Shown here piece by piece: positions 38,451 through 49,708 of a stretch of DNA of 64,000 nucleotides. The translations under genes were made by a program, and so were the position numbers. Source of the DNA: Serilophus lunatus (Eukaryota > Chordata > Aves > Passeriformes > Eurylaimidae); NCBI GenBank assembly GCA_013399895.1, contig VXBA01001693.1, positions 816,123 through 880,122 of the forward strand. The letters are read 5' to 3'. The stretch's first letter is position 1. Each line of letters starts with the position of its first letter. The notes under the pieces are model-generated. The model saw only the letters and a program-made list of their open reading frames with translations, was not told the DNA's origin and did not search any database.

Positions 38451-40518
38451 GTCTCTTAGTTTTGCTATTGTTTTGGAAAAACCCAAAGAAGCGATTCGAA
38501 TGTGACTGGATTTTCAGAAAAATAAACCTTAGACAGCCAGGTGGAGACCTGCTTTAACTATTGGCATTAGCTGTCTCAGTTTAGTGGCTTCATGCAAAAC
38601 AGTCCCTAATTCTTGATTTTCCTTTCTGCAAGGGGAAGCTCCTTCTTTTCTTGAGAAAAGATGAGATAATTTTTTGCTTTGTTGCTGTAGGTGAGAGCCT
38701 TAATTGGTATGTCCTTTCTGCAATATCTTTGTTTAGTTATTTTTCCTCTAGATACGGAATCTGTCTGCTACTAAGCAGTTGTGCAAAAACCAGTTCCCAG
38801 TCTTTCTGATTGCTTTGGTCTCTGTACAAACTAGTCTCATGCTGCATTACTTATTGTTATATGAAGGAGGGAGTGTATGGGTTGCCAGTAGCCAGACAAT
38901 CACATTTCCATGATTATTCAGGGGAATGTTTAAGTGAGAAAGAAAAATACCTTTGTGCACAAACCTGCTCAGGACAATCCTCAAGTGACAGCTGAAACAT
39001 GCCAGAGAGGAAGCTAAGGGGAATAACTTCACTGTGGATATTAACACACTAACACACACACACACATACACACACACACACACACACATACACACACACA
39101 CACACACACACCCCCACCCCCCATGTGCTTTTGTCACCCATTCTGATCACGTGGGAGGTTGTTAATCGGGCAGATCCACTGATATCCAGGGGAAATCTGT
39201 CCTTGACGGTGGGTGCCAAGGTGCACGCACCAGCATCTCTGTGGTGTGTTTCTCAGAGCTCCTCAACAACTCTCCTCCCTCTCTCCCAAACCTCAGTAGC
39301 AGTCCTTAGAGCGTGCTTCATTGTTTGTAATGTGTGGCAACACACTCCAACAGGACTCTATTCAAAAAGCCGTTTTAAAGGACTTGTGTCTGTGGAAAGT
39401 GCTAAATTATCATCTTTTCAGGTCCGACTACCATTTTGTGCAAGATTTTGCATTCATAGTTTGTACATTCCCTAAAGAATTCCACAACTGATAATGAAGC
39501 TAATTGTTACTGTCTCCAGTCAAAATGAGATTGTTAGTGGAGTCTTGACACTCTCCTGTAAATACCATGTATAGAACTTGTCTATTGTTTGAAATAAGAT
39601 AAATGCACTACTATGCTATTTTGGTTGTATGAAGAAAAATGGCTTTAAAAATAATTCCTGTCTTTTTAGAATATCACTATATATTTTAGTAACTGTCTTC
39701 TAAAAATGTACTGTTATTATATTTCAAAGCATATAAAATAGATGCAATTGTATTACTGCCATAGTAAAATGTACTTTGGTAATTAATAGCCTTAATACAA
39801 TATACTTTGTATTTGCATTTTTCACAGAAAAAAGCAATTTTTAGTTTAATACAAACCTTAAGTTCAATTTACCTGTATGGAAATATGAAATAATATATTT
39901 CTTAATAAACATGTAGAAAATATTTGCTCTTAATGTGGACTATAACAATCTGCTTGAGGGACAGGTTTTCTATTTTTGGTGAATGGTGGTGTTTCGGTTT
40001 TAATAGTATATAAAAAAATGTTCCTTTCTCCTCTGTTTTGGATAATAGAATATTTTTCCTTGGCAAAGATGGATAATGTTCTAAAAATAGATGCTGCTCC
40101 CAAAAGCCTTCCTAGATGGCAGTATTCACTCACATAACCTGTGCTCAAGGATGGAGGCTGTTTAAAGTGCGTATTATGGTAAAATGACTTACAGTTGGAC
40201 AGGGAGGTGTATGCCGGTACATACAAATAACTGTTTTTCATTAAATTCCTTAATAATAAAATCCAAAGACAAATCATATTTTCTGTTTTTTAACCACTTA
40301 GGTCCTTTAATTAGATTATTTTGATCATGCAAAACGTGTGGTGGAATATTCTCATATTTAACCTGGCCGTTGGTTGTTCCCCTCTATGTAAATCCTAAGG
40401 GGAAAATCATGTCACTACGGTGTGTTGATAGCTCAGAAAATTAGCAATCTATCTAGTCATGCTCATTTAACACTAATTGCTGGAAATACTTATGGTACAT
40501 ATTTTAATGCTGAATTCT
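38451..40518. other. Intergenic sequence after BCKDHB
   Basis: No gene seen. The segment contains one dinucleotide microsatellite (39051-39110) and otherwise AT-rich unique sequence. Confidence 0.5.
39051..39110. repeat. (AC)n microsatellite
   Basis: About 28 AC units, interrupted twice by CATA, followed by a C-rich run to 39122. A minus-strand frame rich in alternating V and C is simply this repeat translated. Confidence 0.95.
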
Positions 40519-40716
40519 GATCTCTTCACCAAAAACATTGTCAAGGATTGGAACTGGCTGCCTAGGGAAGTGGGGGAGACAACATCCTTGGAAGGTTTTA
40601 AAAGATGTGTAGTTGTAATGTTGGGAACATGGTTTAGTGGTGGTGTGGCAATGCTGGCATAATGGTTGGAATCACAGAGGCATTTTCCAACATAATTTAT
40701 TTTGTGATTCTATGAA
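40519..40716 (+). mobile_element. CR1 LINE 3' end fragment
   Basis: Text 'ctcttcaccaaaaacattg', then 'aggattggaactggctgcc', followed by 'aatggttggaatcacagagg', and ending 'ttgtgattctatgaa'. This is the last about 200 bp of a CR1 copy, strongly 5'-truncated. It resembles the subfamily of the 14600-15171 copy. Confidence 0.85.
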
Positions 40717-41389
40717 AGACATACACAGCATTCATGGGACCCCAGATTTATTAACTGCAGATGAAAGACTTGTATACTCTCTGCTGTCATCTAGCAGTAG
40801 TTGTTAGGGTAGCTGTTAAGACTAGTGCCATAACAACTGCACTGTAATAAACAGTGCACCGATTAATACAAATTGGATTTAAATCATTAGAGGGATTCTT
40901 CCTTGTGGAAATGCATGTTTTCATGAGAGGATTAGCCAGTAGTACATTCTCACTTCAGTAGCTAGGAGTCTTGACACAATGACCTTCTGCTCCTATGGTC
41001 TGATAGTCAATTCTGAGCCTATTAATCTTTTCTGACAGTTTTCTTGCTCCCATAGCTAAAACCTTGTGTTTCCCGTGTACTGTTATACTGCAGAAACTCT
41101 GTTCTAGGCACATAGCTTCAGAGGCAGCAACTGAAAGGAATCCATTCAGCAAGCTGGCAGAGATTGTTATCACAGCAGCTCATAGGGTTCAGTGAGCATT
41201 ATATGTTCATAACAAAATAAGCTGACACAGTCTGTAAACTCTGCCAGATTTCAGCAGACCTGAAATAAGGATGCAATTCTTTTGTAACTCTTTTGCTGCT
41301 TAGCTGCTCTGCAAGATACATGTTTGTTAGATGTGGGAGACACACAGCTGACTTCAGTATAAGCAAGATTTTTAGAACTTAATTTTGTT
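40717..41389. other. Intergenic, nothing recognised
   Basis: Unique-looking sequence without long frames or repeat hallmarks. Confidence 0.5.
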
Positions 41390-42400
41390 GCTTATGCCTT
41401 GGCATCGAGTACCATTTGAGACACCCTGGGGTATCCTGCATGGTCTCCATGTCTCCATCTTCTACTTCCATAGCTCCTATGTGATATCTGCCAACCCCAT
41501 GTGTATCTTGGGTGCCTTAGGGCATCTCAAATGGCACTAGATGCTGGCATTCGGGCATCTAAATGGGGGACTTTGTTTTCTGGAGCTTGGATAGCCAATA
41601 TCTGACTGTTTTTCTGTGAGCTTGCATAAAATGCCAGCACTGAGATTGGTGCATTCCTTGATTTTCAAAATAAATTGCTAAAATCCCCAGTAGGTACCTA
41701 AGGTGGGATACATGACATGTTGTGTGTGAAAGAAAGTATTGTCTTCTGGGTGATGGGCTGATGTTGAACTGGGCTGTTCGTTCCTTGAGGTGAATAATGT
41801 AGAGCACAACCCATCTTATAAATGTCTCCTGGCTGGAGTTGGTTGCCATAACTCACAAAGTTTCTGATGAATATCTGAAGATAACATGTGGGTAGGACCT
41901 GATTCGATTTCAGCTAAGCTAGGAGCTGTGAGTTAATGGGAGTTGAGGGAACTGCAGTTCCCTTGTTCCCTGCAGGCTGTGTGTGGTATTCAGCTCAGGA
42001 TTAAGCCACCTAAAATTTAAGCACTGAGCTGTATGTGTGTAGGCTATGGCTGAGCAGACCAGTTGAGCTGGTATTATGTTCTTTTAGAGTAATCTGACTC
42101 ATTCTGTAGGCTGAACTGACTCTACTAACTGCCTGTCAAGGTGTAGTGCCACATTAGATGCTGAAAGGTGTCCTGCCTGGCCTTTGGCTGCTTGTTAGAA
42201 AAAGTTCAGGTCTCCCATCAGTCTTCAGTCATACCTGCTAGTCAGGTACATCTTTCATGATGCCTTAAGTCATCTTGGGCGTCATGACTAAATGTGTGGG
42301 CAACAAGATCAAATTCTGTAGTGGCTGTGGCTGTCATGGGTTCACAGCCCAAATATAGACATTAGATGCTTAACTTCAGATGAAATCACCCATTCCATGC
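41390..42400. repeat. Probable old interspersed repeat with foldback arms
   Basis: Arms at 41402-41426 and 41520-41544 are inverted copies (21 of 25 positions pair), with a further direct copy GGGCATCTAAATGG at 41553-41566. Related words recur downstream: TAGGTACCTAAGG near 41693, CCACCTAAAATTTAAGC near 42007, and ATTAGATGCT near 42155 and 42360. The 'ggcatctaaatggg' and 'aggtacctaagg' vocabulary recalls ancient amniote DNA-transposon or LTR debris, but I cannot name the family. The outer boundaries are guesses. Confidence 0.35.
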
Positions 42401-43129
42401 TTTTGGCAGAAGGGAAAGGGACCAAAGAAGAAGCACATGAAATGTTGTGTGGATGCTGGGGCAATGCACTAAGTGATGCAAGAAGCTGGGAGAAGATGAT
42501 CTATTCCTCACTTCAGCTAATACAAGGAGCATTGTCCTCATCCATACTTAACATCAGATTAGTTGTCTCCAGCCCTGTAGCAGAAAGAACTAAGCCTCCT
42601 AATGAACAACAGTGATTAATTTGATCATTAGCCTATTTCCATATTGCAAGTGCAACAATGGAGCAGCCCTAGCTTTGGCTTTGTGTTACTTGCTTTGAAA
42701 TTGCTTTATGGTCTTTGATGATGTTTTTAAACCCTATTTGTGTCTGGCAAAATAATTGTACTACTTTAAGAGTAGAAGCTGGTGTCTGGTCTTGCTCATG
42801 TAAGTCTGTGGCTAATGGTTATACAACTGACAGTAATATGTCACCAGTGTTTGAGAAGGCCTCCCTATTGGTTCCTGTGTGTAATTAATTACTTTTATAT
42901 GAGAATTAAATAATTCCTATTTACTTGCACTCTTCTTGCAGCTGAGTACTTGCTGAAAACAAAGATTGACTGAATTTATTTATGATGCCTGTGGTTGCTC
43001 TCTTCATTCAGTGTTTGTGAGTTCTGCCATGCCTGAGCCACTGTTAGTTCCAGTCTTGAGTGGCGTCAGATATTTCTGAGGTAAGTGACCTGGGCTCCAG
43101 GCAGATGATTTCTTTCCAGTCCTTCCACC
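42401..43129. other. Intergenic, nothing recognised
   Basis: No gene or clear repeat. A 72-codon frame at 42397-42615 has no recognisable domain. Confidence 0.45.
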
Positions 43130-43235
43130 TGTGCTGGTTTTGGCTGGGGTAGCATAAATTTTCATCACAGTGGCTCGTATGGGGCTCTGTTTTGGATTTG
43201 TGCTGTAAGCAGTGCTGATAATATAGAGGTTATAC
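43130..43235 (+). mobile_element. ERVL-type LTR, 5' fragment only
   Basis: Starts TGTGCTGGTTTTGGCTGG and matches the first about 105 bp of the LTR family seen at 49126 and, inverted, at 35125 ('atggggctctgttttggatttgtgctg'). After about 43235 the similarity is lost and neither TATA nor LTR 3' end follows, so it is truncated. Confidence 0.75.
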
Positions 43236-46031
43236 ATAGTGACAGCCTTTGATGGCCCCTCCCTATTAGCGTGGGTGATGAAGCAGCGCAGATGATCACA
43301 GTTGTTCCCCCTCCAGGCAAAGTCTCTCTGCTTAGCTCCCACTAAGAATTTGGGCTGCTCATGCTTGACCCAGACTTGTCCTGTCATTCCCGAGGGAAAC
43401 TTAGAGAGTGAGGGAGTTAGTGGAGGTGCAGGACTGCTCCAGCAGCTGGTGGGGAGTTGGCAGGGAGTGCAGTCCACACTGCTGCCTCCAGACATGCATG
43501 TGGAGAGACAGCGAGAGACCGCTGCTCACAAATGTGGTTTGCTTGCCTTCCCAGGTCTTGGCAATACGCTGTGCAGGTAGTAAAGCTGATGCAACCCCTT
43601 CCCCTGTGCTGCCCTCCCAGTTTCAGCTGTGCTGAGGGCCTCGAGGTGGCTCTTGCCAAAGGACTGGCTGGTAGATCATACTATGGACGTGCGGAGCATG
43701 CCGGGATCCCAAACACCTTTGGTTTGGCCAGGGGCGAGGGCAGGAGAGCTTGCAGAACCCTGTCTCAAAAGTAAAAGGACTGCTTATGCCTGTGAGCCAG
43801 GGGACAGGGTCTGAGTGTACCTGGAACAGCACATCCAGGCCATAGGTCTCAGTGGCAGCTGCACAGAGGGAATATTAGAGAGAGATTGTTCTTCAGTGAT
43901 GACCTGGGGCCCAAGAGTCACTGTGTGTCTCCAAGCTTGCAGCATTGCAGCTTTTCATGTGCAGTTCAGCTGTCTCACACTCTTTATTTGCTAATCCTGG
44001 GAGTTGCAGGGGGGAGCACACCTAGGTAGGTTTAAAATTTTGGGATGGTTTGTGAAGAAGATCCAGGGCAGGTGCCTCCAGCAGGACCCATGACTGCAAT
44101 GTAATGCTGTAGGCTTTTGTCTATTATCCAGCCTGCTACAAAGCAGTGTCTCAAGTCAAAGCAGAAGACACTTGAGAGGTGTGTGTCACATGTTAGAGTG
44201 TTTTTGGGTAATTATTTTTCTGTCCCATAAAAACAGGAAGATCATGTTTGACTACTGGCTTGGCCTCAGCGGTTTTCAGACACCTGTAGAGAGCAGTGAG
44301 GCAGTGAAGGAACAAACTGCAGCCCTATACAAGTGCAGTTCTAGTGGTTTCATGGCATCTCATGTTGTAACCTAATGGTCCTATGTTTCATTCACAAAAC
44401 AGAATTGAGCTTGGGAAGGAAAGTGTGAGCAGGTTGGCATTCAAATGTTAATACATGGAAAATAAATAGAACGAAGGACAAGGTTAATCATAACTTACTC
44501 CTCTCAAATGACTTTTTGTCTCCCATTACCCATCTTTTCAGTAAAGTTTCCTCTCTCCCTTTTTGACAACAACTTGACTACTCCTTAAATTACAACAGTT
44601 TTAAATTTCTGAAGTGATTTTTGTCACGCTTTCTTATAATAAAGCCAAAGTATAGGTTGTTGAGCTGTTCCTCATTTGGCATTTGTTACATTTGAGTTAG
44701 AGGTGAAAAACAGGCAAGTAGGCATTGTATAGCCTTGCTGAGCAGAGACAGTCTGAAGCCCTGGCCACCCCCCTCAGTCCTTTCCTTCCTGACTTGGCCC
44801 TGTGCCTCTACAAACCCGCAACTTTCCCTGCGTGGGGAGACTTCTCTACCCCCAGGCAGCGGGGACTGAGGCAAGGGAGGTGGTGGAGTGATGGGTGATG
44901 AAGACTAAAAGGGAGAAGAGGTGTTAGGTGGGCATTAGGATTTCATTGTGGGGTCATAACCCTGCCTGCCCTCAACCAGTGATCCTAAGCTTCCTGTTTT
45001 TTGCCAGTCCTAGTCCTGGCCCCTTGGGAGAGGGAGCCATTCTGGACATAATAGTCTGTGCATCTGTTACCTATCTGTGGTGCCGGCAGCCATTGTCATC
45101 TGTTCGTGTTCCTTCTGCCCCAGGTGGAAGCAGTTTTGGTGACTTACAGCTGTTAATTGCTCAGGGTCATCAAGAGGCTGATACACCCACTCAGGCAATG
45201 ATAAGGTTGGTGTGGTATACAGAACATGTGCCTTTGGTAGATGGCACTTTATCTAATTACCTTTCAACAGAGAACATGTGATTCATCTTGCGTTAGGAGC
45301 AGTGAAATCACTAAGCATTTTGCTATCAGCATTGCTAACTGAGCCTTCAACTACCATGGTGCTGTGGTTTAAGTAAGGCTCTGTGCAAATTTGTCTGGGT
45401 GTCTGTCGTTGCCACACCAGCTCACTCTCCTCAGCTTTATCTACCTCTGCTCTTGCAAAGCTGTTTTGTGGCAGCACAGGAACTGCCTGCTTTCAGCCTG
45501 ATGTTCAAGTTATTAATATGGTTAAAATTCTCTCAGTGGAGCATGACTGCAAACTGGTGCTTGTGGTATCTATATCCATATAAAAACTGAAATGAGTGAG
45601 GCTGCTCTTGAATGAATCTCACTCCCCGAGACTGAAGTTTAAAATGTTTTTCCCAATGAGTTTAATTAATTTTATTTTTAAGGACAAGCAATCCTTAGGT
45701 TACAGTCATTTCCTTCCATTATGCTGGTAACATCTATTCATGTCCATAAATGAAACCTTAAGATCCTTCAACTTAGGTATGAAATATGGGGCCGTTTTGT
45801 AAGCTGGTTCCTAGGATTTATTTGCTTACCTTTCAGAAAAGAGAAATAGTTAAATTCAAGTGAGATTTGTTCTTTTATTATTTATTTATTATGCTTTTTA
45901 ATCCTTCCATATACTTTACTGACAAATCTGCTAGGTGGGTGTCGCTGCAGTCCCTTGCAACAAGGGACTTATGGCTGCAAACATTCCCCTTTTACTGCCA
46001 GGGAACATAGAGACCTAACGCTGTATTTGAG
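43236..46031. other. Intergenic, GC-richer block of unknown nature at 43240-43870
   Basis: The first about 630 bp are GC-richer than their surroundings and carry overlapping open frames on both strands (for example 43004-43495 minus and 43457-43774 plus) with no recognisable domain. This could be decayed retroviral sequence behind the LTR fragment at 43130. The rest (43870-46031) shows no gene or repeat that I can name. Confidence 0.4.
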
Positions 46032-46638
46032 TGTCCTGGTTTGGGCTGGGATTGAGTTAACATTTCTTCCTACTAGCAGGTACATTGCTGTGTTTTGAAT
46101 TTAATGAGAGCATAAGGTTGACAGCACCTGTTGTTTCAGTTGTTGCTCCGTAGTGCTTACCCTAAGTCAAGGACTTTTCAGCTTCTCATGCTCTGCCAGT
46201 GATGAGACGCACAAGAAGTGAGGGAAGGAGCAAGGGCAGGACAGGTGACCCAAACTGGCCAAAGGGATATTCTGTGCCATAGAATGTCATTCCCAGTGTA
46301 GAATCTGGGGACAGTTGGCCTGGAGGGGGAGGTTGCTGCTTGTGGATGGACTGGTCATTGGTCAGAGAGTGGTGAGCAACTATATCGTGCATTACTTGTT
46401 TCTCTTGCGGTTTGTTTTTTTTCCCCTCTCTCTCCTTTCTATTATTATTACTGTAATTATTATCATTAGTATTGTTATTATTTCATTTTATTTTGCTTCG
46501 GTTATTAAACCCTTCTTACGTCAACCTGAAAAGCTTTACATTTTTTCCTCTATTCTCGTCCCCACTGGGGAGGTGGAGGGGAGGAGTGAGTGAGTGCCTG
46601 TGTGGTATTTAGTTGCCAGCTGGAATTAAACCACAACA
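46032..46638 (+). mobile_element. ERVL-type solo LTR (607 bp)
   Basis: Begins TGTCCTGGTTTGGGCTGG and ends GAATTAAACCACAACA, the plus-strand form of the avian LTR family with these termini. Flanking pentamers TTGAG (46027-46031) and CTGAG (46639-46643) differ at one base, consistent with an aged 5-bp target duplication. The poly(A) region reads 'ggttattaaacccttct'. An ATT-rich microsatellite-like run at about 46440-46480 lies within it. The TATA region is decayed. It is a solo LTR. Confidence 0.9.
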
Positions 46639-46899
46639 CTGAGAAACAAAGCCATGACAAGTCCTGTGTCCCGTACACCTGAAGAACATCAGTGATTGCT
46701 GCCTCATCACCAGGCCCTGGCCATGCCAGTTGATGTGACGATAGAGCTTGTGCAGGACCAACCACCGCTCAGGACAACCCTCCAGCTCAGGGAGGGTGCT
46801 GTGGGCTGCATGCTGGCAAGAACACCAGATCAGAAATGTTTTCATATGCCTTTGCATGTGAGTAAGTGGTTCAAGTCTAGGTCACCACCACCAGCTAAA
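46639..46899. other. Intergenic spacer, nothing recognised
   Basis: GC-moderate spacer between the ERVL LTR and the LTR-like block. No frame or repeat identified. Confidence 0.4.
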
Positions 46900-47475
46900 T
46901 GTTGTGCTTACTGAGGCTGAACAAAGTCAGACTCTTTTATCAACATGCTGTGCATCCTTACTGGCCTGCGGCTCTAAGCTCACTCTGCACAATTCTGCAT
47001 GCCGAGCCCATCAGACAGGAGTATTTCAAGCTCTTATTTGCGAATAAACTCTTTTATTACCAGAGCCACTGAACTGTGTGGGTGGCAACCCTTTTGGCTT
47101 CACCAGCCAGTTGTTTCCTCCACCCACACTAGAAATGACTAGGTGTCCCTCTGCCTCGAGATGGAGGCTCCTTACTTTGTAATTTGCCAGCCTTACCACG
47201 ATGGAAGTGGTACACAGCTCCTGAGGCAGTGTCCTAAAGAAGGGCTCAACTACAGAGCTGAAGAATGAGCTCAGTTTTGCCAGCCTGGGGCTACTTATAT
47301 GCCCTTGATTGGTTTGATCAAAAATTATTTGCAATGAAAATCAGTGGAGTTGGCCCCATGCAAATTCTAGGCTGGTGGACCAATGACTACTGCCTGTGCA
47401 TGTGTGTGTTATGTATACACCTCGATGAAGAGCAAACTCAAGATACTTGAGTATCTTGAAGGAAAAAAATCAACA
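46900..47475 (-). mobile_element. Unclassified LTR-like promoter/poly(A) unit
   Basis: Read on the minus strand the block has a retroviral U3-R-U5 order: two CCAAT-type motifs (plus-strand 'gattggtttgatc' near 47308 and 'gaccaatgac' near 47380), a TATA-like CATATAAG (plus-strand CTTATA at 47294-47299), then about 235 bp later AATAAA (plus-strand TTTATT at 47053-47058), followed by about 100-150 bp of U5-like sequence. Ends are uncertain: TGTTGTGC at 46900 or TGCTGTGC at 46946 on the left, and an ATCAACA word at 47469-47475 on the right, which also occurs next to 46946. I know no matching family. It could equally be a single-copy promoter. Confidence 0.45.
47439..47458. repeat. Perfect 9-bp inverted repeat
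   Basis: CAAGATACT and AGTATCTTG pair exactly around a 2-nt loop, just inside the right edge of the LTR-like block. Confidence 0.6.
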
Positions 47476-48347
47476 GGACACTGCTCATGCATTTTTTAAG
47501 AGGCTATATGTAATGCGCATTGAGCTGTGTCCCATTATTTAAATGACAAGTTCAGAAACGTCTCTGTCAAGAAACAAGAAAGTGACAAAATGCGGTGAAG
47601 ACTTTAAATTTTAAACTACAAAGCAAGCCCACATCATGCGACAAAAACTGCTTTATTCAGACAAGGAAGTGCACTTAGGCATAACTTTAAATAGCATGCA
47701 TCAGAAAAACTCTCAAATTGTATATAATTTGGCATAATTAAATGTAGGTATTTCATCCTACTACAATTTACTGCCTTTCCCCTTGTGCCTACAATGTTGA
47801 TATTCATCATAGATTTGAGCAGTTTATTTCAGTGAGAGCTAACCCACACTTGGAGAGCCCAGATTATAATTATCGTACTCCAAAGTGCCAGTCATGGTTC
47901 CTCTGTTGCCCATCGGAGTGCCGTCAGAGCCAGCACTAAGCAGAGAGGCATTCATAGTGCAGTAGCTGCAGGCACATGCAGGCACATCCTTGAGCAAGCT
48001 GCTGCAGACCCTGTCCCCTTGTCTTCCTTCTGGACTCCTGTTTTCAAGACTGCTCTGTTTTCCTCTTTGTTTTGCTCATCTTGTCCCCAGCATCAAGTCA
48101 GTCTTTCAAATGTGGAAGTCTGGGGATGTCACATATCTGTGAGGAAAGCATTGTTTCAGGCAGTATAAATGAGAGGATAAAGTCCTGAAAACTCTTTTGT
48201 CCTGCCTGTTGTCTTCAAACCACTGAGAACCCAGTGATGGCAGCTGTGAGATGGACATGTGGACCATGGCACAGCATGTCTGGTTTCTCCTAGACCTGAA
48301 AACTATTGGGTTTGGTGCAGGACCTCACAGGGCTGGGATGTTAATCA
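47476..48347. other. Intergenic, nothing recognised
   Basis: No gene or repeat family recognised apart from a short tandem GCAGGCACAT duplicate near 47970. Confidence 0.45.
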
Positions 48348-48982
48348 TGAATCATAGAATCAAAATAATATTTTGGTTTGGAAGGGAACTTCCAAGTCAT
48401 CTAGTCCAACCTCTCCTGTCATCTTTAGCTAGATCAGGTTGCTCAGGGCCCTATCCAGTGTGGCCTTGAACACTTCCAGGGATGGGGCATCTGCCACGTC
48501 TCTGGGACAACCTGTTGCAGTGCCTTACCACCCTCACAATAAAGAATTTCTTCACAGTATCTAATCTAATCCTCCTCTCTTTCATCTTGAAGCCATTCCT
48601 ACCTTGCCCTATCCCTACATGCCCTTGTAAAAAGTCCCGCTCCATCTTTATTGTAGGCCCCCTTTAGGTGCTGGGAGGCTGCAATAAGCTATCACTAGAG
48701 CCTTCTTTTCTCTAGGCTGAACTACCCCAGCTCTCTTAGTTGTCGTTACAGAAGAGTGCTCTAATTCTGTGAGTATCTTCATGGCCCTCCTCTGGACTCA
48801 CTCCAACTGGTCCATGTCTTTCTTGTGGTAGGGACCCCACAACTGGATGCAGAACTTCAGGTGGGGTCTCACAAGAATGGAGTAGTGGGGTAGGGAGAGA
48901 ATCTCCTCCCTCAAACTACTGGTCACATTGCTTTTGATGCAACTCAGGTTACTGTTGGCTTTCTGGATTGCAGACACACAAG
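48348..48982 (-). mobile_element. CR1 LINE 3' end
   Basis: The left end 'aatcatagaatcaaaataat' is the reverse of the CR1 tail, followed by 'ggtttggaagggaacttcc', 'tcatctagtccaacctctcc' and 'aagaatttcttcacagtatc'. It continues into the C-terminal ORF2 region ('tttgatgcaactcaggttac', 'ggctttctggattgcagac'). It is 5'-truncated near 48982. Minus-strand frames here show CR1 C-terminal words such as KKFFIVRVVRHCNRL. Confidence 0.9.
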
Positions 48983-49120
48983 GAAATACAACAGCCAGTG
49001 GCATGCCACAGGAACACAGGGTCCTCAGCTCTGCCACACAACCGGGAAGACTTTCCAGCCCATGAAAGAGTGCAAAGCTACACAAAGGTGGTGTGCTCAG
49101 GAGCCTGAAGGGCTGTGACG
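48983..49120. other. Short unassigned spacer
   Basis: Unrecognised sequence between a CR1 truncation point and the next LTR. Confidence 0.4.
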
Positions 49121-49125
49121 AGGGT

Positions 49126-49704
49126 TGTGCTGGTTTGGGCTCAGGTAGAGTTAATTCTCTTGACAGTACAAGTATGGGGCTGTGTTTTGGATTTGTGCTG
49201 AACACACAAAGATGTGATCATACAGTGATGATAATAATGAGATGTTTTTGTTATTGCTGAGCAGGGCTTATACTGAGCCAAGGGTTTTTCTACTTTCCAT
49301 ACTGCCAAACTTGTGAGGAGACATAGATGGCAGAGGTGACCTAAGCTGACCAAAGGGGTATTCCATCCTGTATGAAATCATGCTCAGTATATAAAGTGAG
49401 GGGAAGAAGGAGGAGGGGAGGAGATGTTTGGAGTGAAGGTGCTTGTCTTCCTAAGTAACCATTACGAGTGATGGGGCCCTGCTCTCTTAGGGATGGCTGA
49501 ACACCTGCCTGCCCATGGGAAGCAGTGAATTCATTTCTTGTTTTGTTTGCCCACATGGCTTTTGCCTTTCCTACTAAGCTCTGCTTATCTCAACCCATAA
49601 GTTTTCTGGCTTTTACCCTTTACACTGTCCCTCTGATCCTGCTGGTAGGGAAATGAGCAAGTGGCTACAGGGTACTTGGTTGCTGGCTGGTGTAAAATCA
49701 TGAT
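49126..49704 (+). mobile_element. ERVL-type solo LTR (579 bp) with 5-bp TSD
   Basis: Begins TGTGCTGGTTTGGGCTCAGG and ends near GTGTAAAATCATGAT, a mutated form of the usual TTAAACCACGACA end. It is bracketed by exact AGGGT pentamers at 49121-49125 and 49705-49709. A TATA box (TATATAAAG, about 49388-49396) and the 'tggctgaacacctgcctgcc' block are conserved. It is the same family as 35125-35693 (opposite strand) and 43130-43235. Different TSDs show that it and the LTR at 46032 are independent solo LTRs, not the two ends of one provirus. Confidence 0.92.
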
Positions 49705-49708
49705 AGGG

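Noticed and set aside
38847..39137. Minus-strand frame rich in alternating V and C
   Set aside because: Translation of the (AC)n microsatellite.
43004..43495. Minus-strand open frame of about 163 codons
   Set aside because: It crosses an LTR fragment boundary into unassigned GC-rich DNA. Opposing frames on both strands indicate base composition, not coding.
46032..49704. A provirus bounded by the LTRs at 46032 and 49126
   Set aside because: Each LTR has its own flanking duplication (TTGAG/CTGAG and AGGGT), and the intervening 2.5 kb holds CR1 and other DNA, not retroviral genes.
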